DNA from: an uncultured bacterium
GTDB lineage: Bacteria > Elusimicrobiota > Elusimicrobia > Elusimicrobiales > Elusimicrobiaceae
Assembly (NCBI GenBank): GCA_949291365.1
Contig: CASEVJ010000004.1
Location: forward strand, 1 to 64,000
Length of the DNA: 64,000 bases
Reading direction: 5' to 3'
The notes beneath the pieces are model-generated. The model did not search any database. It saw only the letters and a list, made by a program, of their open reading frames with translations, and was not told where the DNA came from. Below are positions 26,421-35,189 of this stretch, one piece after another; within the stretch, counting starts at the first letter, position 1, and each line of letters starts with the position of its first letter. Position numbers and translations under genes: made by a program.

Positions 26421-27428
26421 ATGAAAAAATGGTTTTTGGGCGTGTGGTGTTTCTGTATGGGGCTGGCCCCGCTGGCGGCCCAGCAGGCGCCTGTGTTTAT
26501 TGCTGAAGATTTTGCCAACCAGAGCATGATGCTGGCCCAAAACAGCCGCGACGCCAAACAATGCCAGGCCGTGCGTATTCTGCCTAAATGGTATTTGACG
26601 GCGGCCCACTGCGTGCGCCCGTATTGCGATAAGGAGTGTACCCTTACCTTTACGCTGTTGCATGGGAGTTTGCAGGCCATGGCAGATGTGCGCCATACGG
26701 CGTCTGACCCGCATGTGTTTACGCCGCGCCAATACCATTTGGGCGAGGCCAAAAATATCCGCTACGACGTGGCACTGGTGCGTTTTGACCCACAGGAGCA
26801 GGATTATTTGTTTTATGACACGCAGAGCAAAAAAACACTGGACAGGAAAACTTTTTTGAAAATGCTTAATCTATCCCAATATGCAGACCAACGTTCCCAG
26901 TGGCAGGCCCTGGCTTCTGCCCGGCCCAAACTGCTGACCGTGCCGGGGACGCACAGCCGCCAGGTGCAGTATCCGCTGGCGGTGCCGGATTTGCGCGGGG
27001 ACGGCATTTTCTTCCGAGACAGCCAAAACACTGCATTCTATTTTTTCAAAGAATTGCAGCACTATATGGGCTATAACTTTGGGGTGGAGAAAGGAATGAG
27101 CGGTTCGGGCGTGGTGGTGCCTGGGGGGGACATTATCGGCGTGGTGTCTGCCAGTTTGAACAGCCAGAGCCAGTTAGTAACCTATGACGAAAACGACCAG
27201 CCCGTTCGTTCGGTGCCGTATTCGGCAGATTATTTTTTGTTTACTCCGTTAAGCCAGTCTAATATGAGTTTTATCCGGGCGACTATTTCTTCTTTCCATG
27301 AAACGGGCCAAAACCCGCGCTTTGTTTACATCAGCGGGGCGGAAGCCAAACAAACCGACGCCACTGTGGAGAGCGCTTTCCCGGGGGCGCTGACGGTAAA
27401 AGACGTGCTTTCTTCTAAAGAGAAGTAA
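26421..27428 (+). CDS. Secreted trypsin-like serine protease
   Basis: Chymotrypsin-fold protease with a signal peptide (cleavage likely after LAAQ or nearby, about residue 21). It has 335 residues. The triad is visible: His in LTAAHC (about 58), Asp in YDVALVRF (about 115), Ser in EKGMSGSGVVV (about 232). No PDZ domain or membrane anchor is seen, so it differs from DegP/HtrA. ATG 26421 lies behind GGAGAAC and fits the signal peptide; an earlier in-frame start would precede the TATACT promoter candidate near 26383. The end overlaps the converging hflX gene by 14 nt. The target is unknown. Confidence 0.85.
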   Translation: MKKWFLGVWCFCMGLAPLAAQQAPVFIAEDFANQSMMLAQNSRDAKQCQAVRILPKWYLTAAHCVRPYCDKECTLTFTLLHGSLQAMADVRHTASDPHVFTPRQYHLGEAKNIRYDVALVRFDPQEQDYLFYDTQSKKTLDRKTFLKMLNLSQYADQRSQWQALASARPKLLTVPGTHSRQVQYPLAVPDLRGDGIFFRDSQNTAFYFFKELQHYMGYNFGVEKGMSGSGVVVPGGDIIGVVSASLNSQSQLVTYDENDQPVRSVPYSADYFLFTPLSQSNMSFIRATISSFHETGQNPRFVYISGAEAKQTDATVESAFPGALTVKDVLSSKEK

Positions 27429-28659
27429 TTTTTTGTCTGATATTTTGCCAGTTTCCTTCCGTAGCCATTACGCGCAAACGCAGGCCGCCGTCCGCGCCTG
27501 CTTGGCAATCCAGCACCAAACATTGTTTGTAAATAGCCGCTAAAAGGTGGGCTTGATTGGCGGCAAGGCGCAGCAGGCGCGTTTTCCATTTGGCATGCAG
27601 GGCCTTTTCCACTGCTTTAAGCAGGGCGGGGATGCCTTGCTTGTTTTGTGCGCTGATAAAGAGAGCTTGCGGATATTGCGCCCGCAACGCGCGCCGCCGG
27701 GCCGCAGAGAGCATATCTGTCTTGTTCATCACATCTATGACCGGCAGGCGCACGGCTTTTAAATCGGTCAAAATTTGGCGCACCGTGCGGCTTTGGGCTT
27801 GCTGTTGTGGGGAGCTGGCGTCGTGAATATGCAGCAGTACGTCGGCAAATTTGGTTTCTTCTAGTGTGGCGCGGAACGCAGACACCAGCGAGTGCGGCAG
27901 CTTTTGGATAAAACCCACGGTATCCGTGAAGAGCATTTGCCCTCCTCCGCCCATAGGCACGCGGCGGGTGGTGGGATCTAGCGTGGCAAAGAGCTTGTCG
28001 TCTGCGTATACGGCCTGCTGCCCGGTCAGAGCGTTTAAAAGGGTGCTTTTGCCGGCGTTGGTGTAGCCAATTAAGGCAATTTGGGGCAGAGGCACGGAGG
28101 CGCGTTTTTCGCGGCGCAGGGCGCGCTCCTTTTTCACTTGTTCAATTTCTTTTTCCAGCCGGGCAATGCGTGCGCGCAGCCGGCGGCGGTCATATTCCAG
28201 TTTTCTTTCGCCGGGACCACGCATGCCGATACCGCCTTTCTGCTGCATTAAAGCGGTGCCTTTGCCGCTTAAACGCGGAAGCAAATAGTTCAGCTGGGCC
28301 AGCTCCACTTGCAGTTTGCCTTCCTGGGTGCGGGCGCGCTGGGCGAAAATATCCAAAATTAACCGGGTGCGGTCTAATACTTTTACCGGCAAAATTTCTT
28401 CCAAATTTTTTTGCTGGGCCGGGGTAATTTCATCGTCAAAAATCACGGCGTCTGCGCCGGCACTTTGGCAGGCGGCGGCAATTTCCTGCAGCTTGCCTGC
28501 ACCAATCAGCGTAGCTGGGTTATAGGCCTCCAGCCGTACCTGAAAAATAGCTGCCGTTTCCGCTCCGGCGGTTTGGGCCAGCCGCTCCAGCTCCGGCAGA
28601 GAGGTATTGTCCAGAAATTGGGTTTTTAAACGGGCACCCACTAAAATTACTTTTTCCAT
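27415..28659 (-). CDS. hflX: GTPase HflX
   Basis: Ribosome-associated GTPase that splits stalled or stressed ribosomes. It has 414 residues. The HflX N-terminal domain (about 1-180) contains the glycine-rich linker GGIGMRGPGERKLE. The GTPase domain has G1 GYTNAGKS at about 198-205, DTVGFI and NKTD. It begins 2 nt after miaA. The hfq gene that often lies between miaA and hflX is absent. Confidence 0.95.
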   Translation of the reverse strand: MEKVILVGARLKTQFLDNTSLPELERLAQTAGAETAAIFQVRLEAYNPATLIGAGKLQEIAAACQSAGADAVIFDDEITPAQQKNLEEILPVKVLDRTRLILDIFAQRARTQEGKLQVELAQLNYLLPRLSGKGTALMQQKGGIGMRGPGERKLEYDRRRLRARIARLEKEIEQVKKERALRREKRASVPLPQIALIGYTNAGKSTLLNALTGQQAVYADDKLFATLDPTTRRVPMGGGGQMLFTDTVGFIQKLPHSLVSAFRATLEETKFADVLLHIHDASSPQQQAQSRTVRQILTDLKAVRLPVIDVMNKTDMLSAARRRALRAQYPQALFISAQNKQGIPALLKAVEKALHAKWKTRLLRLAANQAHLLAAIYKQCLVLDCQAGADGGLRLRVMATEGNWQNIRQKITSL

Positions 28660-28661
28660 AT

Positions 28662-29618
28662 TCAGTCCTGTTGCGGCGTTTGGCTCTGGTAAATGCGCAG
28701 TATGTGCCCGGCTAGTTGATCTGCGTCAAAGTCTGCCGCTCTGTGTAGATCTATGCGCAGGGCGTTTTTATAGCGGTTGAACCAGGTGCGCTGGCGTTTG
28801 GCGTATTGACGGGTGAGGGTACAGATTTTGTCAAAGGTCTCTTCTTGATTTTTCTCTCCGTTCAGCCATTGCAGGATTTGTTGGTAGCCCAAGCTTTTCA
28901 AAGCCGGGCAATCTGCTTTTTGCCCGCTTGCCAGCAAGGCGCGGGTTTCCTCTGCCATGGGGGCCAGCATGGCGCGGGTGCGGGTTTCTATGCGGGCGTT
29001 GAGCAATTCTTTATCCCAGTTTAAATAGACAAGCATGGCTTTTTGCAAGGGGAACTGTCCCCCGAAAGAGCCGCTTTTTACGATAGAAGCTGGCCGCCCG
29101 CAGAGCAAGGTAATTTCCAGGGCGCGCATGGTGCGTTGGATATTGCCGGGGGGAATTTGCGCCGCGGAAACCGGGTCATGCTTGGCCAGCCGGGCATGCA
29201 GGGCCCCTTTGCCCTCTGCGGCGGCAAAAGCCGTTAATTCTGCCCGCAGGGCCGGGTCGGCCGGGGGCAGCGGGTCTAACCCTACAAAAAATGCGTGCAA
29301 ATACATGCCCGTTCCCCCGGCAAAAATAAACGGCTTTTGCGGGTGGGTCTGCAAAATACTTTGTGCACGGGTACAGAAAGAGGCCGCGTCAAAGGTCTGT
29401 GCGGGCGGCAGGAAATCCACCAGATGATAGGGAATTTTTTGTACGAGGTAAAGCCCGTTTTGCCAGCTTCCTTCGGGTTTGGCGGTGCCGACGGTCAGCC
29501 CTTGGTAAACCTGGCGGGAATCTGCCGATATGACCGCACTGCCCAGCTGCCGGGCCAATGCCAGTGCTAGTTTGGTTTTTCCGCTGGCGGTGGGCCCCGC
29601 CAAAACAATATGTCTCAT
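28662..29618 (-). CDS. miaA: tRNA dimethylallyltransferase MiaA
   Basis: Adds a dimethylallyl group to A37 of tRNAs reading UNN codons. It has 318 residues, with P-loop LAGPTASGKTKLA at about 5-17. SADSRQVYQGLTVGTAKP is the substrate and catalytic Asp region; the C-terminal RTWFNRY matches the family. miaB, which modifies its product, is nearby at 30455 but separated by the PilZ gene. It has a -10-like hexamer 6 nt before the ATG and no ribosome-binding site. Confidence 0.96.
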   Translation of the reverse strand: MRHIVLAGPTASGKTKLALALARQLGSAVISADSRQVYQGLTVGTAKPEGSWQNGLYLVQKIPYHLVDFLPPAQTFDAASFCTRAQSILQTHPQKPFIFAGGTGMYLHAFFVGLDPLPPADPALRAELTAFAAAEGKGALHARLAKHDPVSAAQIPPGNIQRTMRALEITLLCGRPASIVKSGSFGGQFPLQKAMLVYLNWDKELLNARIETRTRAMLAPMAEETRALLASGQKADCPALKSLGYQQILQWLNGEKNQEETFDKICTLTRQYAKRQRTWFNRYKNALRIDLHRAADFDADQLAGHILRIYQSQTPQQD

Positions 29619-29630
29619 GTATATATTTTA
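29619..29630 (-). promoter_or_regulatory. miaA -10 element, probably leaderless start
   Basis: On the minus strand TAAAAT (29625-29630) ends 6 nt before the miaA ATG, without a Shine-Dalgarno sequence. Confidence 0.45.
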
Positions 29631-29948
29631 GTAAATTGCGGACGGAACCCTGTACCCCGCTTTTTTAACAGCGTGCTGCAACTGCACCCACGGAAAAGAG
29701 CCCGCAAGAGGCCTGCTCTTTATGCGAGCATTTTGCTTTTGGTAAAAGCCCGCTAAGAAAAAACAGCCGCTGATACTTTGTCTTTATAAGGTAAAAGAGG
29801 GGCCCAAAACAGGCCGCCCAGCGGTTTTGGCGAAGTGTTATCAAAACAAATTTCCTTGCTGGGTGGGCAAACTTGGGGTAGCCAAAAGCCCGCCGTGGAG
29901 CAACAGACTAGCCGCCGTATCCAAATTGTTGGCGGTGCTGGGCCACAA
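29631..29948. other. Gene-free stretch between the PilZ gene and miaA
   Basis: No credible coding sequence is visible. It holds one clear hairpin, AAAGAGC/GCTCTTT near 29694-29720. It also has scattered short direct repeats: AAAAGCCCGCC and GCAACAGA occur near 29885-29910 and again, reordered, around 29950-29990. It looks like decayed repeat or terminator-derived sequence. Confidence 0.35.
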
Positions 29949-29974
29949 AAAAGCCCGCCACAGGGCGGGCTTTT
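29949..29974. terminator. Terminator after the PilZ gene
   Basis: GCCCGCC (29953-29959) pairs with GGCGGGC (29964-29970) around ACAG, flanked by AAAA and TTTT. On the minus strand it lies 15 nt past the PilZ stop. Confidence 0.82.
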
Positions 29975-29988
29975 GGCGGTGCAACAGA

Positions 29989-30453
29989 TTAATTTTCAAA
30001 AAGGGATTCATCCTTTTGAATTTTATTGCAGATACGGCATGCCTTGCAGGTGGACACGCACACTTCCGGCAGGCGCAGCAGAATGCGGGTGTCGCAGTCG
30101 TTAAAATCGTCTGCCATGGCACTGATTAAAGCGGCATATTGCGGTTTCATATCCGTAAATTCAATACCTACCGTATATACGTTTTCTTTTTGTTTGACCC
30201 AAGCCATGCGCGCGGCTATTTCCATGCGTTCCATGCCGGGCAGCTGCAAACTGATAGAGAAATGGTCTGCCATCGGCGCACCCAAAAAGCTAATCATACG
30301 CATACCGGAGGCGGATAAATCTGCCAAAATGGCCACGAGGGAGGTTTCTTTCCCGTCCTGGGTTTTATAAAAAAGGTTGACCGGCTCAATCAAATTGCTG
30401 ATTACCGGCATGCGGCGGTGTTTGCGTTTTTCTGAAAAATTCTTTTTGTTCAT
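29989..30453 (-). CDS. PilZ-domain protein with C-terminal cysteine cluster
   Basis: Probable cyclic-di-GMP receptor. It has 154 residues. The PilZ motifs are RKHRR at about 10-14 (RxxxR) and DLSASG at about 45-50 (D-x-S-x-x-G). After the PilZ barrel, a tail holds Cys at about 120, 132, 136, 139 and 142. The last four form C-x3-C-x2-C-x2-C, an arrangement suited to binding a metal or iron-sulfur cluster (inference). It is 1 nt downstream of miaB, itself an iron-sulfur enzyme, and ends in a terminator. Pilus genes at 2923 and 8426 are possible functional partners. Confidence 0.85.
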   Translation of the reverse strand: MNKKNFSEKRKHRRMPVISNLIEPVNLFYKTQDGKETSLVAILADLSASGMRMISFLGAPMADHFSISLQLPGMERMEIAARMAWVKQKENVYTVGIEFTDMKPQYAALISAMADDFNDCDTRILLRLPEVCVSTCKACRICNKIQKDESLFEN

Positions 30454-30454
30454 A

Positions 30455-31684
30455 TCAGTCCCTCGTAAAGAGTAAGGTGCCGTCCGATGCGGTGACTTCC
30501 GTTTGCACCACTGACCCTATTGTATAACTTTTTTTCGTTTGTGCCCAAAAATTATCTGACGTGCGGCCTTTGGTTGGGCTTTCCATTAAAATTTCTGCCT
30601 TGCGGCCGATGTGGGCTCCGTAAGCGTTCTCGGCCAAACCTCTTACTTTATTTAACAAAATATCCAACCGTTGTTCCAGTATTTTTTCATCAAGCAGCGG
30701 CATTTGTGCTGCCGGTGTGCCCTGGCGGGGGGAATATTTAAAACAGTATGCCGCCGAAAACCCGGCCTGTTCCACCAGCGTGAGCGTTTGGGCGAAATCT
30801 TCTTCCGTTTCCGTCGGAAATCCGACAATCAGATCCGTACTGATGGCAAAGCCGCAGCGGTGCAGTGCTTCTATTTTGTCCAGCAGTATTTCCCGCGTAT
30901 AGCCGCGTTTCATTTCTTGCAGCACTTTGCTGGAGCCGCTTTGCACAGGCAGGTGAATATGCCGGGCAATTTTTGTATTGTTCCCCACGGCTTGCAAAAA
31001 CTGCGGGGTAATAAAAATAGGGTGCGGGCTGACAAAACGTACCCGCTCCACGCCGGGCAGAGCAGATACATCGTTTAATAAATCGGCAAAAGTTTTGTTT
31101 TCTTCCTGCCAGGCATTTACAGTTTGGCCCAACAGCATAATTTCCGGGCAGCCCTGGCGCGCTTTGGTCGCGGCCTGCGCCAAAATTTCCTGGGAGGGCA
31201 GACAATGCACCGGGCCGCGCACGGAAGGGACAATGCAGTATGTGCAGGCAAAATCACAGCCGCGCATAATTGTAACATAGCCGGTAACGCCCTGCGGGGC
31301 CGGGGTGCCCGCTTCTGCGGCGGGGGTAAAAAGGCCGCTTTGGTCTAATAAAGAGGAAAATTGCTCTATCTCCCGCGCACCGGATACCAAATCCAGGTAG
31401 GGAAACGTCTTTTGCAGTTTTTTACCCAAGCGCTGGGCCGCGCAGCCGGCAAAGATAATATGCCGGCCCGGTTTTTCCCGTTTCCATTGGCGCAGCCGGC
31501 CCAGAAAGGAAAGGGCCCGGTGCTCGGCATGGTCTCTGACGGTACAGGTGTTGACTAACACCAAATCCGCTTCTTCCAGTTGCTGTGTCAGCGCAAAGCC
31601 GCGCCCCAGCAAGTGGGAGGCCATTTCTTCCGAGTCGGCCAAATTCATTTGGCAGCCGTAGGTTTGGATAAAAAGTTTTTTCAT
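30455..31684 (-). CDS. miaB: tRNA-2-methylthio-N6-dimethylallyladenosine synthase MiaB
   Basis: Radical-SAM methylthiotransferase acting on MiaA-modified tRNA. It has 409 residues. The N-terminal cluster cysteines are at about 11, 47 and 81. The radical-SAM motif RGCDFACTYC has Cys at about 143, 147 and 150. The C-terminal part has a TRAM-like region. It is somewhat shorter than typical MiaB. The ATG at 31684 lies only 8 nt past the U tract of the strong pgi terminator and has no ribosome-binding site, so its expression mode is unclear. RimO or MtaB are alternatives; the neighbouring miaA favours MiaB. Confidence 0.88.
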   Translation of the reverse strand: MKKLFIQTYGCQMNLADSEEMASHLLGRGFALTQQLEEADLVLVNTCTVRDHAEHRALSFLGRLRQWKREKPGRHIIFAGCAAQRLGKKLQKTFPYLDLVSGAREIEQFSSLLDQSGLFTPAAEAGTPAPQGVTGYVTIMRGCDFACTYCIVPSVRGPVHCLPSQEILAQAATKARQGCPEIMLLGQTVNAWQEENKTFADLLNDVSALPGVERVRFVSPHPIFITPQFLQAVGNNTKIARHIHLPVQSGSSKVLQEMKRGYTREILLDKIEALHRCGFAISTDLIVGFPTETEEDFAQTLTLVEQAGFSAAYCFKYSPRQGTPAAQMPLLDEKILEQRLDILLNKVRGLAENAYGAHIGRKAEILMESPTKGRTSDNFWAQTKKSYTIGSVVQTEVTASDGTLLFTRD

Positions 31685-31692
31685 GATACATA

Positions 31693-31722
31693 AAAAAGGC
31701 GGCGTATAAACGCCGCCTTTTT
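31693..31722. terminator. Terminator between pgi and miaB
   Basis: AAAAAGGCGGCGT (31693-31705) pairs over 13 bp with ACGCCGCCTTTTT (31710-31722) around ATAA. Confidence 0.88.
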
Positions 31723-31733
31723 GCGGGAAAAGG

Positions 31734-33398
31734 TTAGAACAAGTCGCTCAATTTCTTGACGGCTTGTGCCACGGGCTGCTGCAGGTGCAGCTTGACCACG
31801 CGGCGGCCTTTGTTTTCCAGGGCCTGGAAATCACCCAATGCCTGGGCATTGCAAAGCTGCCCAAAGGTGTAGTGCTGGCCCGGCACCTGGATATCGTTGG
31901 CCGGGTCGGCCGACAGAATCAGGAATACGCCGTTGTTGCCGTCGCCTTTGTGCAGCTGGCCGCTGGAGTGCAGATAGCGCGGGCCATAGCCAAACAATAC
32001 GGCGCGTTTGGTGCGGCATAAAATTTTATCGCGCAGGCCGGCCAGGGCTTCGTCTATTTCTTTGGAAGGCCACAAATACGGCAGAATAGCCACATAATCG
32101 TTGCTTTCCAGCAAAGAGAAGAAATCCTGTGCCAAAGTGTCCAGTTTTACTTCATCTTTTAAATCTTTGCTTACCAGCAGCGGCGCCGTCACTTCCGCCG
32201 GGATATCTCCCGCTTCCAGTTTGGCCAAAATGTTTTTGGTCAGCGTTTTGGCTTCCTGTACGTTGGGTTGGTCAAAGGGATCAATGGCCAAAATGGCGCC
32301 GGCCGCTGCCGTGGCAATTTCCCACAGCAAATACATGGCCCCCAGCTGGTATTTGTCTTCCAGATGCAGGGTCATAAGCGGGAATCCCCGTTCGGCTAAA
32401 TCGTCGGCGATTTCTTCCACGCGTTTGTTGTCGTCCGTGTTGGCGGAAAGATAGACGAAGAAACGGTCGTCGCGGTAATCAAAATTGCGGTGCAGCGTCT
32501 CTCCGGTTACAGGGACGATGCCTTTGCTCTCTTTCCCGGTGGATTCTGCCACCAGCTGTTCGGCCCACAGCCCAAAGGCGGCAATTTCTTTCGGAGCCAA
32601 AATGGTCAGTTTGTCCTTACTGTGGTTGGCGTAGCACGCACCCATATACGCGCCCAGTTTTACAGCGGCATTATCTTTTACCGGGGCTTGCGGCCCAAAG
32701 GTTTCTGCGGCTTCTTTGGCGCCGTTTAAGATTTTCACTACGTCCACGCCCATAATGGCTGCCGGCACAATGCCAAAGAAAGACAAAGCCGAAAAGCGGC
32801 CGCCAATATCAGAAGGATTGGTAAAGACATGGCGGAATTTATGTTTTTTAGCCAGGGTTTGCAGGCCGGTGCCAGCGTCTGTAATGGCAATGAAATTCTG
32901 CCCGGGATTTTTGACACCGGCTTTTTTGACTTCTTCATAGAAATACGCAAACTGGGAAGAGGGCTCCACCGTACCGCCGGACTTGCTGGCGAAAATGAAC
33001 AGCGTTTCCGCCGGGTTGATTTTGGCGCGCACGTCACCCACCCAATCCGGGTTGGTGGTGTCTAGCACAAAGAGCTCCGGCCGTCCGGACTGCTTGCCAA
33101 ACAAAGAGCGGAACACTTCCGGGGCCAAGCTGCTGCCCCCCATGCCCATCACAACGCAATATTTATAATCTTTTTTGGCTTCTTCGGCAAACTTTAATAC
33201 TTCGTCAATATGTTCCAGCGTCCAATTATATACGGTCTGCCAGCCCAGGAAATTTTTAATCAGCTCCTGGTGTTCTGCTTCCTGCTTCCACAGGGTCGGA
33301 TCTTTTGCCCAGAATTTCTTATTGAAATTCACTCCCTCTAATTTAATAATACCTTCACGGGTAATTCCTTCTGCTGCGGGGTTTGCGTTCATTTTCAT
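31734..33398 (-). CDS. pgi: Glucose-6-phosphate isomerase (Tal-Pgi type)
   Basis: Interconverts glucose 6-phosphate and fructose 6-phosphate. It has 554 residues. The sugar-phosphate binding SIS regions are MGMGGSSLAPEVFRS (about 85-99) and ASKSGGTVEPSSQ. The C-terminal half, with YGPRYLHSSGQLHKGDGNNGVFL, matches the Pgi part of transaldolase-Pgi fusion proteins rather than E. coli Pgi. No transaldolase domain is attached. GGAAG is 14 nt before ATG 33398; a second ATG two codons in is also possible. It is bounded downstream by a strong terminator. Confidence 0.88.
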   Translation of the reverse strand: MKMNANPAAEGITREGIIKLEGVNFNKKFWAKDPTLWKQEAEHQELIKNFLGWQTVYNWTLEHIDEVLKFAEEAKKDYKYCVVMGMGGSSLAPEVFRSLFGKQSGRPELFVLDTTNPDWVGDVRAKINPAETLFIFASKSGGTVEPSSQFAYFYEEVKKAGVKNPGQNFIAITDAGTGLQTLAKKHKFRHVFTNPSDIGGRFSALSFFGIVPAAIMGVDVVKILNGAKEAAETFGPQAPVKDNAAVKLGAYMGACYANHSKDKLTILAPKEIAAFGLWAEQLVAESTGKESKGIVPVTGETLHRNFDYRDDRFFVYLSANTDDNKRVEEIADDLAERGFPLMTLHLEDKYQLGAMYLLWEIATAAAGAILAIDPFDQPNVQEAKTLTKNILAKLEAGDIPAEVTAPLLVSKDLKDEVKLDTLAQDFFSLLESNDYVAILPYLWPSKEIDEALAGLRDKILCRTKRAVLFGYGPRYLHSSGQLHKGDGNNGVFLILSADPANDIQVPGQHYTFGQLCNAQALGDFQALENKGRRVVKLHLQQPVAQAVKKLSDLF

Positions 33399-33442
33399 AT
33401 TTAATGCTACTTCCTTTTTACAAGTTTAAAAATCAGGTTTTA

Positions 33443-33889
33443 TTATATTTTTTCTTCTAATGCAAGCACTTTGTCCACGCGTTTTTTATAATTGCCTTCG
33501 TTAAAATACGACGCGGTCAAAAAGCGCTCCACCAATTCTTCCGCCACCTGTTTGCCTACTACCAGCGCCCCCAGGCACAAAGCGTTCATATTGTCGTGTT
33601 CTACTCCCTGATGAGCAGAATATTGGTCGTGGCAGACGCAGGCATATACGCCACGGATTTTGTTGGCCGCAATACACATGCCAATACCGCTCCCGCAAAT
33701 CAGCACCGCGCGCTCGGCCTGGCCTGCAGCCAGCAGGGCGCCGGCTTTGGCGGCGTAATCGGGAAAATCTACACGCTCGGTATTGGTACAGCCACAGTCA
33801 AGCACTTCGTGCCCCAGCGATTGGATTTTTTGGGCTACGGTGTCTTTCAAGGCAAAACCTGCATGGTCGCAGGCAAGGGCTACTTTCAT
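33443..33889 (-). CDS. rpiB: Ribose-5-phosphate isomerase B
   Basis: Interconverts ribose 5-phosphate and ribulose 5-phosphate. It has 148 residues. It begins with the family MKVALACDHAG; the catalytic Cys is in CGSGIGM (about 65-71), and VCHDQYSA and EHDNMNALCLG follow. ATG 33889 behind AGGAGCAG was chosen over an earlier in-frame start that would overlap gmhA. It lies 8 nt after gmhA. rpe is also in the window (45140), so the pentose phosphate non-oxidative branch is represented. Confidence 0.95.
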   Translation of the reverse strand: MKVALACDHAGFALKDTVAQKIQSLGHEVLDCGCTNTERVDFPDYAAKAGALLAAGQAERAVLICGSGIGMCIAANKIRGVYACVCHDQYSAHQGVEHDNMNALCLGALVVGKQVAEELVERFLTASYFNEGNYKKRVDKVLALEEKI

Positions 33890-33897
33890 ATCTGCTC

Positions 33898-34455
33898 CTA
33901 TAGGGCTTGGTCTACCAAATCGCAGACGCTGTGTCCGATAAAAATATGGCATTCCTGCACGCGCGGCGTATTGGGCCATTTGACCACAATGGGCAAATCC
34001 ACCACATCTTTTATGGTGCCGCCGTCTTTGCCCAGCAATGCTGCGGTATAGCAGCCGCGCTGTTTGGCTAGCTCCAGGGCCAGCTGTACATTTTTGCTGT
34101 GGCCCGAGGTGGAAATGCCTATCACCACGTCTCCAGGGCGGGCAAAGCCGTCTATCTGGCGTGAAAAAACCGTATCGTACCCGTAATCATTGCCTACGGC
34201 GGTTACGGTGGAGGAATTGGTGTTGAGCGCCAAAGCGGGGAACGATTTGCGTTCTTTTTTAAAACGGCCTACAAATTCCGCCGCAATATGCTGTGCGTCG
34301 GCGGCGCTGCCGCCGTTGCCCATTAAAATCACTTGGTTGCCGTTGGCAAACGCTTCAATAATGCGCTCAGCCAGTTCCTGCACCTGCGGGCCGAGGTTTT
34401 CTTTGACGTACGTAACGGCGGCTATCAGTTCGTCGGCTTCTTTGGTAATAAACAT
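33898..34455 (-). CDS. gmhA: Phosphoheptose isomerase GmhA
   Basis: SIS-fold isomerase converting sedoheptulose 7-phosphate to heptose 7-phosphate for the LPS core. It has 185 residues. The N-terminal GNGGSAADAQHIAAEFVGRF (about 47-66) and GISTSGHSKN (about 113-122) are the expected substrate loops. It points to a Gram-negative envelope with heptose. It lies 14 nt after batE and may be the tail of the bat operon. Confidence 0.94.
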   Translation of the reverse strand: MFITKEADELIAAVTYVKENLGPQVQELAERIIEAFANGNQVILMGNGGSAADAQHIAAEFVGRFKKERKSFPALALNTNSSTVTAVGNDYGYDTVFSRQIDGFARPGDVVIGISTSGHSKNVQLALELAKQRGCYTAALLGKDGGTIKDVVDLPIVVKWPNTPRVQECHIFIGHSVCDLVDQAL

Positions 34456-34469
34456 ACGTTCTCCGTATA

Positions 34470-35189
34470 TTAAATTTTTTCCAGGGCGTCCGCTTCCACC
34501 CAGCCCTGCAATCCCTGGGCTTTTACAATGACGTCATACCAGTTGTCTTTGGCGTCCTGTATAAGCAGCAAATGCCCTTGTGCCACGCTGGCACTGGCCG
34601 GGAAATTGGTGCCTGGCCCGCTGCGCAGCTCCGTCACCGGGGCGGCCAACACTGCCAAGGGGCTTTGTGCAATCCGCTCCCGCCAGCCATACCACACCGC
34701 CAGCACTATCATAACCGCCAGCGCGGCTACTGCGGCCCGCCCCAGCCGGCGTTTCACCAGCCACAGCGCGCCCAGCGTGCAGAACAGCCATAAAGACAAA
34801 AAGAACAACCCTTTTAATTCGTCCGTGCGCAAACTAAAGAAAAGTTTGTGCAACACTTCGGGCATGCCCGTCGGTACAAAACGTTCTCCGCTGTTTTCCA
34901 GCGCCAAAGACAAATTATGGCGTATATCTGCATCACGCGGGTCTAAACGAAACGCCCGGTAATAATTGGCTATGGCCAACCCGGTACTGCCCATTTTGAA
35001 ATAGCAATTTCCTATATTGTAGTAAACATGGGGGTCGTTTGGATAGGTGGCAAGCAAATCTTCGTATTGCCCCAGTGCGGCGGCAAATTTGCCCTCCCGG
35101 TACAGCTCTTCCGCGCTTTGCAGATCTGCGGCGGGGCACAGAAGCGCTGCGCCAAAGAGCAGAGAACAGACAAAAATTATTTTTTTCAT
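34470..35189 (-). CDS. batE: BatE-like TPR and SH3-domain membrane protein
   Basis: Last gene of the Bat cluster. It has 239 residues with a signal peptide (about 1-20), two TPR units (about 24-95), two membrane helices (about 125-165), and a C-terminal bacterial SH3-like domain (about 180-239) with TELRSGPGTNFP and GWVEADALEKI. This layout matches BatE in other bacteria. Start ATG 35189 overlaps batD by 4 nt. Bat proteins have been linked to aerotolerance and envelope stress, but their molecular job is not settled. Confidence 0.82.
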   Translation of the reverse strand: MKKIIFVCSLLFGAALLCPAADLQSAEELYREGKFAAALGQYEDLLATYPNDPHVYYNIGNCYFKMGSTGLAIANYYRAFRLDPRDADIRHNLSLALENSGERFVPTGMPEVLHKLFFSLRTDELKGLFFLSLWLFCTLGALWLVKRRLGRAAVAALAVMIVLAVWYGWRERIAQSPLAVLAAPVTELRSGPGTNFPASASVAQGHLLLIQDAKDNWYDVIVKAQGLQGWVEADALEKI

